NCBI GenBank assembly: GCA_030150485.1
Contig: JASLFZ010000076.1
Location: 1-9,461, forward strand
Direction: 5' to 3'
Origin: Candidatus Saccharimonadales bacterium
GTDB taxonomy: Bacteria > Patescibacteriota > Saccharimonadia > UBA4664 > SCTI01
Length of the DNA stretch: 9,461 nt
The notes beneath the pieces are model-generated. The model saw only the letters and a list, made by a program, of their open reading frames with translations, searched no databases and was not told the DNA's origin. The translations under genes were made by a program, and so were the position numbers. Below, in pieces: positions 1 to 5,790 of the stretch (position 1 is the first letter of the stretch; every line of letters begins with the position of its first letter).

Positions 1-67
1 ATTCGATGCCACAGCCGTTGCAGTGCACCTTGGTCGTCTTCAGTTCTGGGTGGATTCCAGCTTTCAT
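1..67 (-). CDS. rpmE: Ribosomal protein L31 (N-terminal part, cut by the window edge)
   Basis: Only the first 22 codons lie in the window. They read MKAGIHPELKTTKVHCNGCG followed by I-E, which matches the conserved N terminus of bacterial L31 (M-K-x-x-I-H-P) and its first zinc-binding cysteine pair. L31 is a small protein of the large ribosomal subunit at the bridge to the 30S head. The cysteines here are spaced C-x-x-C, whereas the familiar zinc-binding forms I recall have C-x-C. A second in-frame ATG lies two codons upstream (71-73), but a strong promoter ends at 76, so that ATG would probably sit before the transcription start. The ATG at 65-67 also gives the canonical N terminus, so it is preferred. 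No Shine-Dalgarno sequence precedes it, and the mRNA may be leaderless. Confidence 0.88.
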   Translation of the reverse strand, partial: MKAGIHPELKTTKVHCNGCGIE

Positions 68-75
68 AGTCATAC

Positions 76-104
76 ACTATATCTGAAAACGAGCCTTGAG
101 TCAA
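76..104 (-). promoter_or_regulatory. Sigma-70-type promoter of rpmE
   Basis: On the minus strand TTGACT (104-99) and TATAGT (81-76) are separated by exactly 17 bp, each one or two bases from consensus. The expected transcription start falls at about 67-70, at the start codon of rpmE. This is the best-matching promoter in the window. Confidence 0.75.
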
Positions 105-136
105 CGCTCGCAGGCGACTTTATAATTGCGGATCAT

Positions 137-168
137 CACCCCGCAGCGTCGGATTACGCCGCGGGGTG
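137..168 (-). terminator. Strong hairpin directly after the hypothetical operon (terminator-like, no U-tract)
   Basis: Arms CACCCCGC (137-144) and GCGGGGTG (161-168) enclose a second paired segment GCGT/ACGC (146-149 with 156-159) around a 6-nt loop. The 145/160 position is a G-U pair only in the minus-strand RNA and an A-C mismatch in the plus-strand RNA, so the structure suits minus-strand transcripts. It begins at the base after the stop codon at 169-171. No run of T follows on the minus strand, so it may act as a Rho-assisted terminator, a 3' stabiliser or a processing signal rather than a classical intrinsic terminator. Confidence 0.5.
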
Positions 169-672
169 TTAAGCGGGTCTCGGTGCATCGTCGCTCACAA
201 CTATTTGGCCCCAAAAGCTGCCATCAAAGCGGTGGTGGCAGCTTGCCCGGATCAATACCTCAGGATAAGTGTCTTCCCAAAGGGACTTCCAGTAGCGATG
301 ACCTTCCTTGATGGCGTTTAGGTCGTCAAACCGGTGCACCAACAAAGGCAGTCCGCTCTTGGTTTGCACTTTTACCAGTGCGGTAGGCACCAGAACTGTC
401 TGGTCAAAGGTGAACTCGTGCAGCCTTTCTGGCTGGGCAATAAACGTGTAACGCACTCCCGTCGTTTCCGATATATACTCGGCGCGCACCTCGCCCGTTC
501 TTTTCAGGAGCCACTTGCTCCGGCACCGAACGAGCTGAACACGGGCAGACCCAAACGTAGCCTCGGGACCGTCGGCTCGAATCGCCTGGGCACTCTCCGT
601 ATCACCAAGCTGTTCTACGAGGGCTTCTTCGCGCTCGGGGAGGTAAAGCAGTCTCAGTGGCACCTCGCTCAT
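169..672 (-). CDS. Hypothetical protein, 167 aa, second gene of an unknown pair
   Basis: I do not recognise this protein. It is soluble-looking, with no membrane segment or signal peptide. It starts MSEVPLRLLYLPEREEALVE, has a mixed charged and beta-like middle (residues about 40-110), and ends with an aromatic- and histidine-rich segment containing HRYWKSLWED, SCHHRFDGSFWG and a short acidic tail. The two adjacent histidines after a cysteine could bind metal, but no known motif is complete. Its ATG overlaps the TGA of the upstream gene (ATGA), which strongly suggests translational coupling and supports it as a real gene. A strong hairpin abuts its stop codon. Base composition does not look different from the neighbours, so there is no sign of recent transfer. 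Confidence 0.72.
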   Translation of the reverse strand: MSEVPLRLLYLPEREEALVEQLGDTESAQAIRADGPEATFGSARVQLVRCRSKWLLKRTGEVRAEYISETTGVRYTFIAQPERLHEFTFDQTVLVPTALVKVQTKSGLPLLVHRFDDLNAIKEGHRYWKSLWEDTYPEVLIRASCHHRFDGSFWGQIVVSDDAPRPA

Positions 673-1022
673 AGGACGCCTGCCGGAGGCACACGACGAG
701 AGGGTGGTTTTATCTGAACGGCTTTGCAGTCGAATTTATACTCCTCCTCGGGGCATATAGGAAACTCCTTAACAGCGGCAAGAATGTTAGAGGAGCAAAC
801 TGCCACTACGGTGCCGCGAGGGTACTTTTTCGGCCCAAGGCGGCCTACGCGCTTAAGGCGTACCGACTGCCCGCCAAGTTTGATCGGTGGGCCGCCTATC
901 GTGAGGGGTTGGAGGTCAAGCGGTTCTACGAGCAGCCCCACCTCGGCCGTTTCTGCATCTGGGTTGTAGTTGCGCAGGATAAGACGCTGTAGCGGTACGG
1001 GCAGATCGTGTGCCTCTGTCAT
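669..1022 (-). CDS. Hypothetical protein, 117 aa, first gene of an unknown pair
   Basis: I do not recognise this protein. From the preferred start it reads MTEAHDLPVPLQRLILRNYN and continues through a proline- and glycine-rich, beta-like stretch (EPLDLQPLTIGGPPIKLGGQ). Three cysteines lie in its last third, in VCSS, ICPE and FDCK. No membrane segment or signal peptide is visible. The start at 1022 is chosen because AGGAG sits 8 nt upstream. A longer version beginning at the ATG at 1067 (15 more residues, preceded by GGGAG with 10-nt spacing) is possible, as is a TTG at 1091. It is co-transcribed with the 167-aa gene through a 4-nt ATGA overlap and diverges from rpsB. I see no convincing promoter for it. 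Confidence 0.7.
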   Translation of the reverse strand: MTEAHDLPVPLQRLILRNYNPDAETAEVGLLVEPLDLQPLTIGGPPIKLGGQSVRLKRVGRLGPKKYPRGTVVAVCSSNILAAVKEFPICPEEEYKFDCKAVQIKPPSRRVPPAGVL

Positions 1023-1030
1023 AATGCTAA

Positions 1031-1035
1031 CTCCT
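1031..1035 (-). promoter_or_regulatory. Shine-Dalgarno site that sets the 117-aa gene start
   Basis: AGGAG on the minus strand ends 8 nt before the ATG at 1022. It is the best match in this 5' region and favours that start over the in-frame ATG at 1067. Confidence 0.6.
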
Positions 1036-1082
1036 AGGTTCGCTGGCTCACACAGTAGCACCATCATAGTGGGCTTTCTCCC

Positions 1083-1111
1083 TTGTATCAAGCCACAAAA
1101 CCTGGTACCAT
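1083..1111 (+). promoter_or_regulatory. Candidate promoter of rpsB-tsf-frr
   Basis: TTGTAT (1083-1088) and TACCAT (1106-1111) are 17 bp apart, each with four matches to the sigma-70 hexamers. The implied transcription start near 1118 would give a leader of roughly 87 nt before rpsB. It is a moderate match in a divergent intergenic region and the -35 overlaps the 5' end of the hypothetical operon's transcript. Confidence 0.4.
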
Positions 1112-1153
1112 AGCTCTCGTTGAACTAATTAATGATACAGTTTGCGTTTCAAC

Positions 1154-1197
1154 TTCCTCCGCTGCGTGCAGCGGCTGCGCAAATCACGAGAAAGGAA
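1154..1197 (+). promoter_or_regulatory. Structured 5' leader of rpsB
   Basis: CCGCTG (1159-1164) and CAGCGG (1169-1174) form a perfect 6-bp stem with a CGTG loop. Directly 5' of it, TTCCT (1154-1158) can pair with AGGAA (1193-1197), which covers the rpsB Shine-Dalgarno sequence AAAGGA (1191-1196). The layout would let translation be switched by structure. In E. coli S2 represses rpsB-tsf through its leader, so feedback by S2 is a reasonable but unproven reading here. Confidence 0.4.
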
Positions 1198-1204
1198 CTT
1201 AATC

Positions 1205-1957
1205 ATGGCACAAACGGCTGTTAAAGAGCTGCTGGAGGCGGGCTCGCACTTCGGCCATCAAACTCGGCGCTGGAATCCTAAAATGGGTAAATTCATTTTT
1301 GGGGTGCGCGGCGGCGTCCATATTATCGACCTAACCAAGACCGTCAACTACTTGAATGATGCGGCGGCTTTTGCCGAGCGTGTGACCGCGGATGGTGGCA
1401 AGATTTTGTTCGTTGGCACCAAGCGCCAGGCGGCCGCCATCGTGCGCGACGAGGCCGAGAAGGCCGGCCAGCCCTACGTTACCGAGCGCTGGCTTGGTGG
1501 CATGCTGACCAACTTCCGCACCATTCAAACCCGCGTTAAGCGGCTCAAGACACTGCAGACGGGGTTGGAGAGCGGCGAGTACGAGGGTAAGTACAACAAA
1601 AAGGAAATTCTCGATTTTACCAACGAGCGTGATCATTTGCTACGCATTTTTGGCGGCATTGCTGATATGGCCGTGCTGCCCAAAGCCGTTTTCGTAGTTG
1701 ATGCGGTCCGTGATGATATCGCTATATCGGAGGCCCGCAATCTAGATCTGCCGGTAGTGGCGGTGGTGGATACCAACGCCGACCCTGACCTAGCCACCTA
1801 TCCGATCCCGGCAAACGACGACGCAATTAAGTCGATCCGCGTTATTACGCACGCTATCGCCGAGGCTGCCGCTCGCGGAGCCCAGACCTACGCTAGTAAA
1901 GCCGCTGAGGTCGCCGCCGAGCCAGCCGAAGACGCCCCCACCGATAAGATTAAGTAG
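1205..1957 (+). CDS. rpsB: 30S ribosomal protein S2
   Basis: The protein of 250 aa is S2, a small-subunit protein at the head-body junction that helps recruit S1 where S1 exists. It begins MAQTAVKELLEAGSHFGHQT and contains the family signatures GSHFGHQTRRWNPKM (residues about 13-27), the VGTKRQA segment, and ERWLGGMLTNF (about 94-104). It ends with an alanine- and glutamate-rich tail. An open frame extends upstream to 1142, but the ATG at 1205 has AAAGGA 8 nt before it and gives the canonical N terminus. It is the first gene of rpsB-tsf-frr, 21 bp ahead of tsf. A hairpin in its leader suggests regulation at the RNA level. Confidence 0.98.
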   Translation: MAQTAVKELLEAGSHFGHQTRRWNPKMGKFIFGVRGGVHIIDLTKTVNYLNDAAAFAERVTADGGKILFVGTKRQAAAIVRDEAEKAGQPYVTERWLGGMLTNFRTIQTRVKRLKTLQTGLESGEYEGKYNKKEILDFTNERDHLLRIFGGIADMAVLPKAVFVVDAVRDDIAISEARNLDLPVVAVVDTNADPDLATYPIPANDDAIKSIRVITHAIAEAAARGAQTYASKAAEVAAEPAEDAPTDKIK

Positions 1958-1978
1958 TACCACAAATAAGGAGCTCAC

Positions 1979-2572
1979 ATGGCCGAAGTTACCGTTCAAG
2001 ACATTAAAAAGCTGCGCGACACCACCGGCGCCGGCATGATGGACGCCAAAAAGGCGCTCACTGAAGCCGGTGGCGACATGCAGGCCGCTATCGATGCACT
2101 GCGCAAAAAGGGAGCCGCTCGGGCTGCTAAACGCGCCGACCGTGAGGCCAGCGCAGGTGTTATCAGTAGCTACGTGCACAGCGATAAGATCGGCGTGTTG
2201 GTCGAGGTTAACTGCGAAACCGACTTCGTGGCCCGCACCGACGACTTCAAAACCTTTGCTCGCGAGGTAGCGCTGCACGTTGCCGCGAGCGCTCCTGAGT
2301 ATGTCGCTCCGGCTGACGTGCCGGAAGAGGTTGTCGCCAAAGAGCGTGAAATTTATGCCGCCGAGGTTGAGGGCAAGCCGGCCAATATTGTCGACAAAAT
2401 CGTTGAGGGCAAACTCGCCAAGTTCTACGAAACCGTCTGCCTTACCAACCAACCCTTTGTGAAAGATCCCGATAAGTCGATCGAGCAGCTCACCACCGAG
2501 ATCGCCGCGAAGGTGGGCGAAAAGGTTGTGATCCGCCAGTTTAAGCGCATTGAGCTGGGCGGCCAGCTATAA
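1979..2572 (+). CDS. tsf: Elongation factor Ts
   Basis: EF-Ts recharges EF-Tu by removing GDP during translation elongation. The 197-aa protein starts MAEVTVQDIKKLRDTTGAGM, has the conserved GAGMMDAKKAL block of the N-terminal UBA-like domain (residues about 17-27), and keeps TDFVA (81-85), whose aspartate and phenylalanine reach into EF-Tu. At 197 aa it is the short form, like that of Thermus, and lacks much of the C-terminal part found in the roughly 283-aa E. coli protein. TAAGGAG lies 5 nt before the ATG, a strong ribosome-binding site. Its TAA stop shares one base with the frr start codon. Identification is secure. Confidence 0.98.
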   Translation: MAEVTVQDIKKLRDTTGAGMMDAKKALTEAGGDMQAAIDALRKKGAARAAKRADREASAGVISSYVHSDKIGVLVEVNCETDFVARTDDFKTFAREVALHVAASAPEYVAPADVPEEVVAKEREIYAAEVEGKPANIVDKIVEGKLAKFYETVCLTNQPFVKDPDKSIEQLTTEIAAKVGEKVVIRQFKRIELGGQL

Positions 2573-3138
2573 TGGAGTCGATTCCGCAGATTATCAAAAC
2601 CGCCACCCCACGTATGGTTAAGGCCATCGAGCACTTTGAAACCGACCTTAATAGCCTGCGCACCGGCCGCGCGACCACCAGCATGGTGGAGAACATCACG
2701 GTTGAGCAGTACGGCCAGATGATGCCGCTCAAGGCCGTTGCCACCGTTGCTACGCCCGACGCCCAAACCATCGCGATTAATCCTTGGGATAAAACCATGG
2801 TGGCGGTGATTGAAAAAACTCTGCGCGAAACCCCCAGCCTCGGCCTGAACCCTTCAAGCGATGGCAACGTGGTGCGCTTGAATGTGCCGCCAATGACGGA
2901 GGAGCGCCGCCGCGAGATCGTCAAAGAGCTGGGCACAAAGGCCGAAAGCGCCAACATCGCGCTGCGCCAAATTCGCCACGACGTTTTAAACGAGGTGAAA
3001 AAGCTGGAAAAGGCCGGCGACGCGACGCAAGATGACGCCAAGTACGCCGAGCAGGAGCTAAACAAGGTCATTGATGCCCATAAAAAACGCATCGATGAGA
3101 TTGCCGCCGCCAAGCAAACCGACATTATGACGGTTTAA
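2572..3138 (+). CDS. frr: Ribosome recycling factor
   Basis: RRF splits post-termination ribosomes together with EF-G. The 188-aa length is standard. It shows the family landmarks: LNSLRTGRATTSMVENITVE near the N terminus (about 24-43), the domain II segment beginning DAQTIAINPWD, and the C-terminal helix block PMTEERRREIVKELGTKAE. The start codon overlaps the tsf stop (TAATG) and no clear Shine-Dalgarno sequence is visible, so translation is probably by re-initiation after tsf. In many bacteria pyrH lies between tsf and frr; here it is absent and the two genes are fused tightly. Downstream is a convergent gene and a GC-rich hairpin that has a T-run only on the opposite strand. Confidence 0.98.
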   Translation: MESIPQIIKTATPRMVKAIEHFETDLNSLRTGRATTSMVENITVEQYGQMMPLKAVATVATPDAQTIAINPWDKTMVAVIEKTLRETPSLGLNPSSDGNVVRLNVPPMTEERRREIVKELGTKAESANIALRQIRHDVLNEVKKLEKAGDATQDDAKYAEQELNKVIDAHKKRIDEIAAAKQTDIMTV

Positions 3139-3156
3139 GCGTTCATTAAATGTAAT

Positions 3157-3192
3157 AAAAACAGGGAGCGGCGGGCCAAAGGGCCCGCCGCT
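3157..3192 (-). terminator. Intrinsic terminator of the HD hydrolase gene
   Basis: A perfect 11-bp GC-rich stem (3167-3177 with 3182-3192) closes on a 4-nt loop. In the minus-strand direction it is followed after 5 nt by TTTTTATTA, a U-rich tail. It lies 14 bp past the hydrolase stop codon. In the plus direction no T-run follows, so it would be at best a weak end for the frr transcript that converges on it. Confidence 0.78.
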
Positions 3193-3206
3193 GCGCTGCG
3201 CGGGGC

Positions 3207-3821
3207 TTAGGCCTCACACAACTGTTGAATCTCTGCGCCAAGCTGCCTCACCGTAATCCGGAGACCCGAGTAAGCCGAAGCCGCCACCTCCTCCAGGTTT
3301 GGCAGTAGCGGCAGGTAAAGCTCCCGGGTCTCGGCTCGCTTGCGTGCCTGCTTCTCCTCCGGGCTGTCGTCCAGCGTCCGCAGATTGTGCAACCGATCGG
3401 CTAGCTTTACGAGAACAACGCGCCAGTTGCTGGCTGGTCCGAAAACGCGGCCGATGTATGTCGCATGATCCTCGCCCTGGCGCTTAGAGAGCAAATCGAT
3501 GTCCTCCGCCATGGCCACTCCGAAAATACGAGTGGCGAGCCATGCATCCAGAATGTGCGTGTCCTCTTTGGTGTCATGCAGCAACGCCAAGGCGATGAGC
3601 TCCCACTTTGTGTCGAGCCCCAGCTCGTTTAGCAGGATCCAGGCGACCGACTTCACATGCTCAAAGGAGCGTGTCGTGTCGTCGTCGCGAACTTCGCCCT
3701 TGTGGCCATACTTCGCCAGCCTGTAGGCGGCATAGACCGACTCCCAGTCATGGCTGTGGGGAGTCATAGGCAGTCTAGCCATGAACTCCTCGCGTCCGAT
3801 CCCTGCGTAAGTAGCTGTCAT
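3207..3821 (-). CDS. Stand-alone RelA/SpoT-type HD hydrolase (candidate ppGpp hydrolase)
   Basis: The 204-aa protein resembles the HD hydrolase domain of RelA/SpoT and of small alarmone hydrolases (MESH1 type), which remove pyrophosphate from (p)ppGpp. Numbering from the chosen start, the expected metal and catalytic residues are all present: H40 and R45 in YGHKGEVR, H55 in FEHV, H82-D83 with E86-D87 in LLHDTKEDT, and D142 with N146 in KLADRLHNLRTL. No synthetase, TGS or ACT domain follows, and there is no membrane segment. The start at 3821 is preferred over the in-frame ATG at 3833 because GGAG lies 6 nt before it. It has its own promoter and terminator, faces frr and diverges from rseP. 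It could hydrolyse another nucleotide, so alarmone specificity is an inference. Confidence 0.85.
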   Translation of the reverse strand: MTATYAGIGREEFMARLPMTPHSHDWESVYAAYRLAKYGHKGEVRDDDTTRSFEHVKSVAWILLNELGLDTKWELIALALLHDTKEDTHILDAWLATRIFGVAMAEDIDLLSKRQGEDHATYIGRVFGPASNWRVVLVKLADRLHNLRTLDDSPEEKQARKRAETRELYLPLLPNLEEVAASAYSGLRITVRQLGAEIQQLCEA

Positions 3822-3827
3822 AATGTG

Positions 3828-3831
3828 CTCC
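3828..3831 (-). promoter_or_regulatory. Shine-Dalgarno site that sets the HD hydrolase start
   Basis: GGAG on the minus strand, 6 nt before the ATG at 3819-3821. Its last G overlaps the upstream ATG (3831-3833), which has no such site, so the shorter protein is favoured. Confidence 0.6.
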
Positions 3832-3854
3832 ATTTCGATCGAAGGGGATTTGTT

Positions 3855-3883
3855 ATTGTATCGTCCCCGGAGCTATCCAGCAA
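3855..3883 (-). promoter_or_regulatory. Promoter of the HD hydrolase gene
   Basis: On the minus strand TTGCTG (3883-3878) and TACAAT (3860-3855) are 17 bp apart; the -10 has five of six consensus bases and the -35 keeps TTG. It predicts a leader of about 25-30 nt, compatible with the visible Shine-Dalgarno site. Confidence 0.6.
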
Positions 3884-3926
3884 TGAACTTTGCAAAATAA
3901 ACCTACTCATAACTCTCAGCTAAACC

Positions 3927-3935
3927 TGCTAGAAT
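3927..3935 (+). promoter_or_regulatory. Extended -10 promoter element of rseP
   Basis: TGCTAGAAT combines the TGn extension with a -10 hexamer one base off TATAAT. The -35 region about 17 bp upstream is poor, as is usual with extended -10 promoters. The expected start of transcription is at 3942-3943, at the rseP start codon. Confidence 0.6.
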
Positions 3936-3942
3936 AAATCCA

Positions 3943-5028
3943 ATGGCTCTTATTGGCATCATTGCGCTCGTCATCCTTATATTCGGTTTTCTAGTTTTCG
4001 TTCACGAGCTAGGCCACTTTATAATGGCCAAACGCGCTGGTGTTGAGGTCGAGGAGTTTGGTTTTGGCTTTCCACCTCGCTTGGTCGGTAAGCAGGTTGG
4101 CGCCACCCTGTACTCGCTCAACTGGATTCCGCTGGGAGGGTTTGTGCGCATGAAAGGGGAGAACCTGGCCGATACGAGCACCGGCACCTTTGGTGCAGCT
4201 ACCTTTACTCAAAAAACCAAAATCCTGTTTGCCGGCGTTACTATGAACGCGCTGACAGCGTACGCTATTTTACTGTATCTGTGCCTAACCGGCTTACCGC
4301 CGGTGATAGCGGGGCAGTTTAGTTACGGCCACGCTATCCAGGCGCAGCCCAAGCAAGACCTCGTGGTAGACGTGGTGAGCGGCTCTCCGGCCGCCGCCGC
4401 CGGTTTCAGGCGCGGCGACATTATTCTGGGCGGCGATGGTCGCAGCTTTAGCGATGAAGATCAGCTTATTGCGTTCACTAAGGCTCACGCCGGGCAGACC
4501 GTCAGCTTGCAAGTGGAGCACCACGGCGTCACGCGCACCGTCACGCCGCACCTGCGGGGTCCGCACGCTACTAATGGCCAGCTGGGCGTCACACCCTTTC
4601 AGACTTACAAGCTGCGTTACAGCCTGCTGCAGGCAGTGGTAACGGCGGCCGGCATCACCGGGCAGCTGATTTGGGGTACGCTGCTCGCTTTTGGCGGCCT
4701 CATCGCCGGCCTGTTCGTTCATGGCCAGGTTAGCAGTGATGTGGCCGGCCCGGTGGGTATTGTCGTGCTGCTGAAGGCGGTGACGGATCTGGGCGTCGCC
4801 TATGTGCTGATCTTTGTGGCCTCAATCTCGCTTTCGCTCGCCGTTGTGAACGCGCTGCCGATCCCAGCGCTCGATGGCGGCCGCTGGGCGCTCGCCGCCG
4901 TCCAAAGAGTTACGCGTCGTCGTCTCAGTGAGGCTGCCGAAACGGCGGTGCACGCCACCGGCTTTGCCGCGCTCATCCTCCTGATGCTGGGCGTCACTTT
5001 TTTCGATATTAAGCACCTCCACCAGTAA
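3943..5028 (+). CDS. rseP: RIP metalloprotease, site-2 protease family
   Basis: This 361-aa inner-membrane zinc protease cuts transmembrane segments of anti-sigma factors and leftover signal peptides. The first membrane helix carries HELGH at residues 21-25, the zinc-binding HExxH. It is followed by the conserved FGFGFPPRLVG stretch, a second hydrophobic segment around GVTMNALTAYAILLY, one PDZ-like domain (roughly residues 120-215), and the third zinc ligand in NALPIPALDGGR (about 303-314). It ends near TFFDIKHL, typical of the family. One PDZ domain rather than the two of E. coli RseP is normal outside Proteobacteria. No Shine-Dalgarno sequence precedes the ATG, and the promoter position implies a leaderless mRNA. 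Its stop overlaps the next start by one base. Confidence 0.96.
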   Translation: MALIGIIALVILIFGFLVFVHELGHFIMAKRAGVEVEEFGFGFPPRLVGKQVGATLYSLNWIPLGGFVRMKGENLADTSTGTFGAATFTQKTKILFAGVTMNALTAYAILLYLCLTGLPPVIAGQFSYGHAIQAQPKQDLVVDVVSGSPAAAAGFRRGDIILGGDGRSFSDEDQLIAFTKAHAGQTVSLQVEHHGVTRTVTPHLRGPHATNGQLGVTPFQTYKLRYSLLQAVVTAAGITGQLIWGTLLAFGGLIAGLFVHGQVSSDVAGPVGIVVLLKAVTDLGVAYVLIFVASISLSLAVVNALPIPALDGGRWALAAVQRVTRRRLSEAAETAVHATGFAALILLMLGVTFFDIKHLHQ

Positions 5029-5774
5029 TGGCTGAGGTCACCGCTTCCGCTCCACCCCGGCGCTGGTCGGCTCCCAAGGTGCCATGGAACGGCCGGGATG
5101 CGCTGGTCGTGTTCTTAGTGCCGTGGGTGGTACTCCCACTCGCGCTCATCTTGCTCTTGAAGGGTCTCTCTCCCTATGTGCCAGGCGTACCCCAGTACCT
5201 TACCGCGCTCGGGAATAATGACCCCGGCGCTACCTTTGGGCTGGTGATTGTTGACGCCATCGGCTCGTTTGGCGCTATCGGTTACTTTCTGCGCAAGTAT
5301 CACACCGGCCTGGCGACGCTCGGCGTCCGTCGCTTCAACTTGGGCAAGGCCATTTTGTATCTTGTCGGCATCTTGGCGGTGTTTGGCTTCCTAGTTGCCG
5401 CGGCCTACTACGCCATCCAGGCGCTCGATCCGCACTTTAACGCCAACCAAGCCCAAATGAACGAGTTCACCGATGGGACCTACTCCGTTATTAACCTGCT
5501 GGCGCTGGTGATCATTCCGCCCTTTGTCGAAGAAACCACCTTTCGCGGCTTCATGTTTCCGGCCTTTGCCAAGCGCTGGGGCGTGGTGGTCGGCGCCATT
5601 CTCACGAGTATTTTGTTCGGGTTTGCTCATCTCCAGGCCAACGTCAGCGTGTACACCTTCATCTTGAGCCTGCTATTATGTGGTCTGTATATGCGTACCC
5701 GCTCGATTGTTCCGGGTATTGCGCTGCACATGATTAATAACTACATTGCCTATCTGGGTCAACTCCATAAATAA
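5028..5774 (+). CDS. CPBP-family intramembrane glutamic protease
   Basis: The 248-aa membrane protein has a soluble proline-rich N terminus of about 25 residues, then several hydrophobic helices. The CPBP (Rce1/Abi) motifs are complete: E168-E169 and R173 in EETTFRGF, F197 and H201 in FGFAHLQ, and H234 with N238 in HMINN. Family members cleave prenylated or membrane-bound peptides, or act in bacteriocin self-immunity, and no substrate can be read from this sequence. The start codon overlaps the rseP stop (TAATG) and no Shine-Dalgarno sequence is visible, so it appears coupled to rseP. Two membrane proteases in one operon suggest linked roles in membrane-protein processing, which is inference. 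Confidence 0.93.
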   Translation: MAEVTASAPPRRWSAPKVPWNGRDALVVFLVPWVVLPLALILLLKGLSPYVPGVPQYLTALGNNDPGATFGLVIVDAIGSFGAIGYFLRKYHTGLATLGVRRFNLGKAILYLVGILAVFGFLVAAAYYAIQALDPHFNANQAQMNEFTDGTYSVINLLALVIIPPFVEETTFRGFMFPAFAKRWGVVVGAILTSILFGFAHLQANVSVYTFILSLLLCGLYMRTRSIVPGIALHMINNYIAYLGQLHK

Positions 5775-5790
5775 CGAACGTTAAACTCTC

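Noticed and set aside
334..717. A 127-aa plus-strand open frame in the hypothetical operon region
   Set aside because: The minus-strand frames have the Shine-Dalgarno site and the ATGA coupling. The plus-strand frame has neither and reads as a shadow.
1142..1204. N-terminal extension of rpsB by 21 codons
   Set aside because: The ATG at 1205 has a well-placed AAAGGA and gives the canonical S2 start. The upstream bases form a leader hairpin instead.
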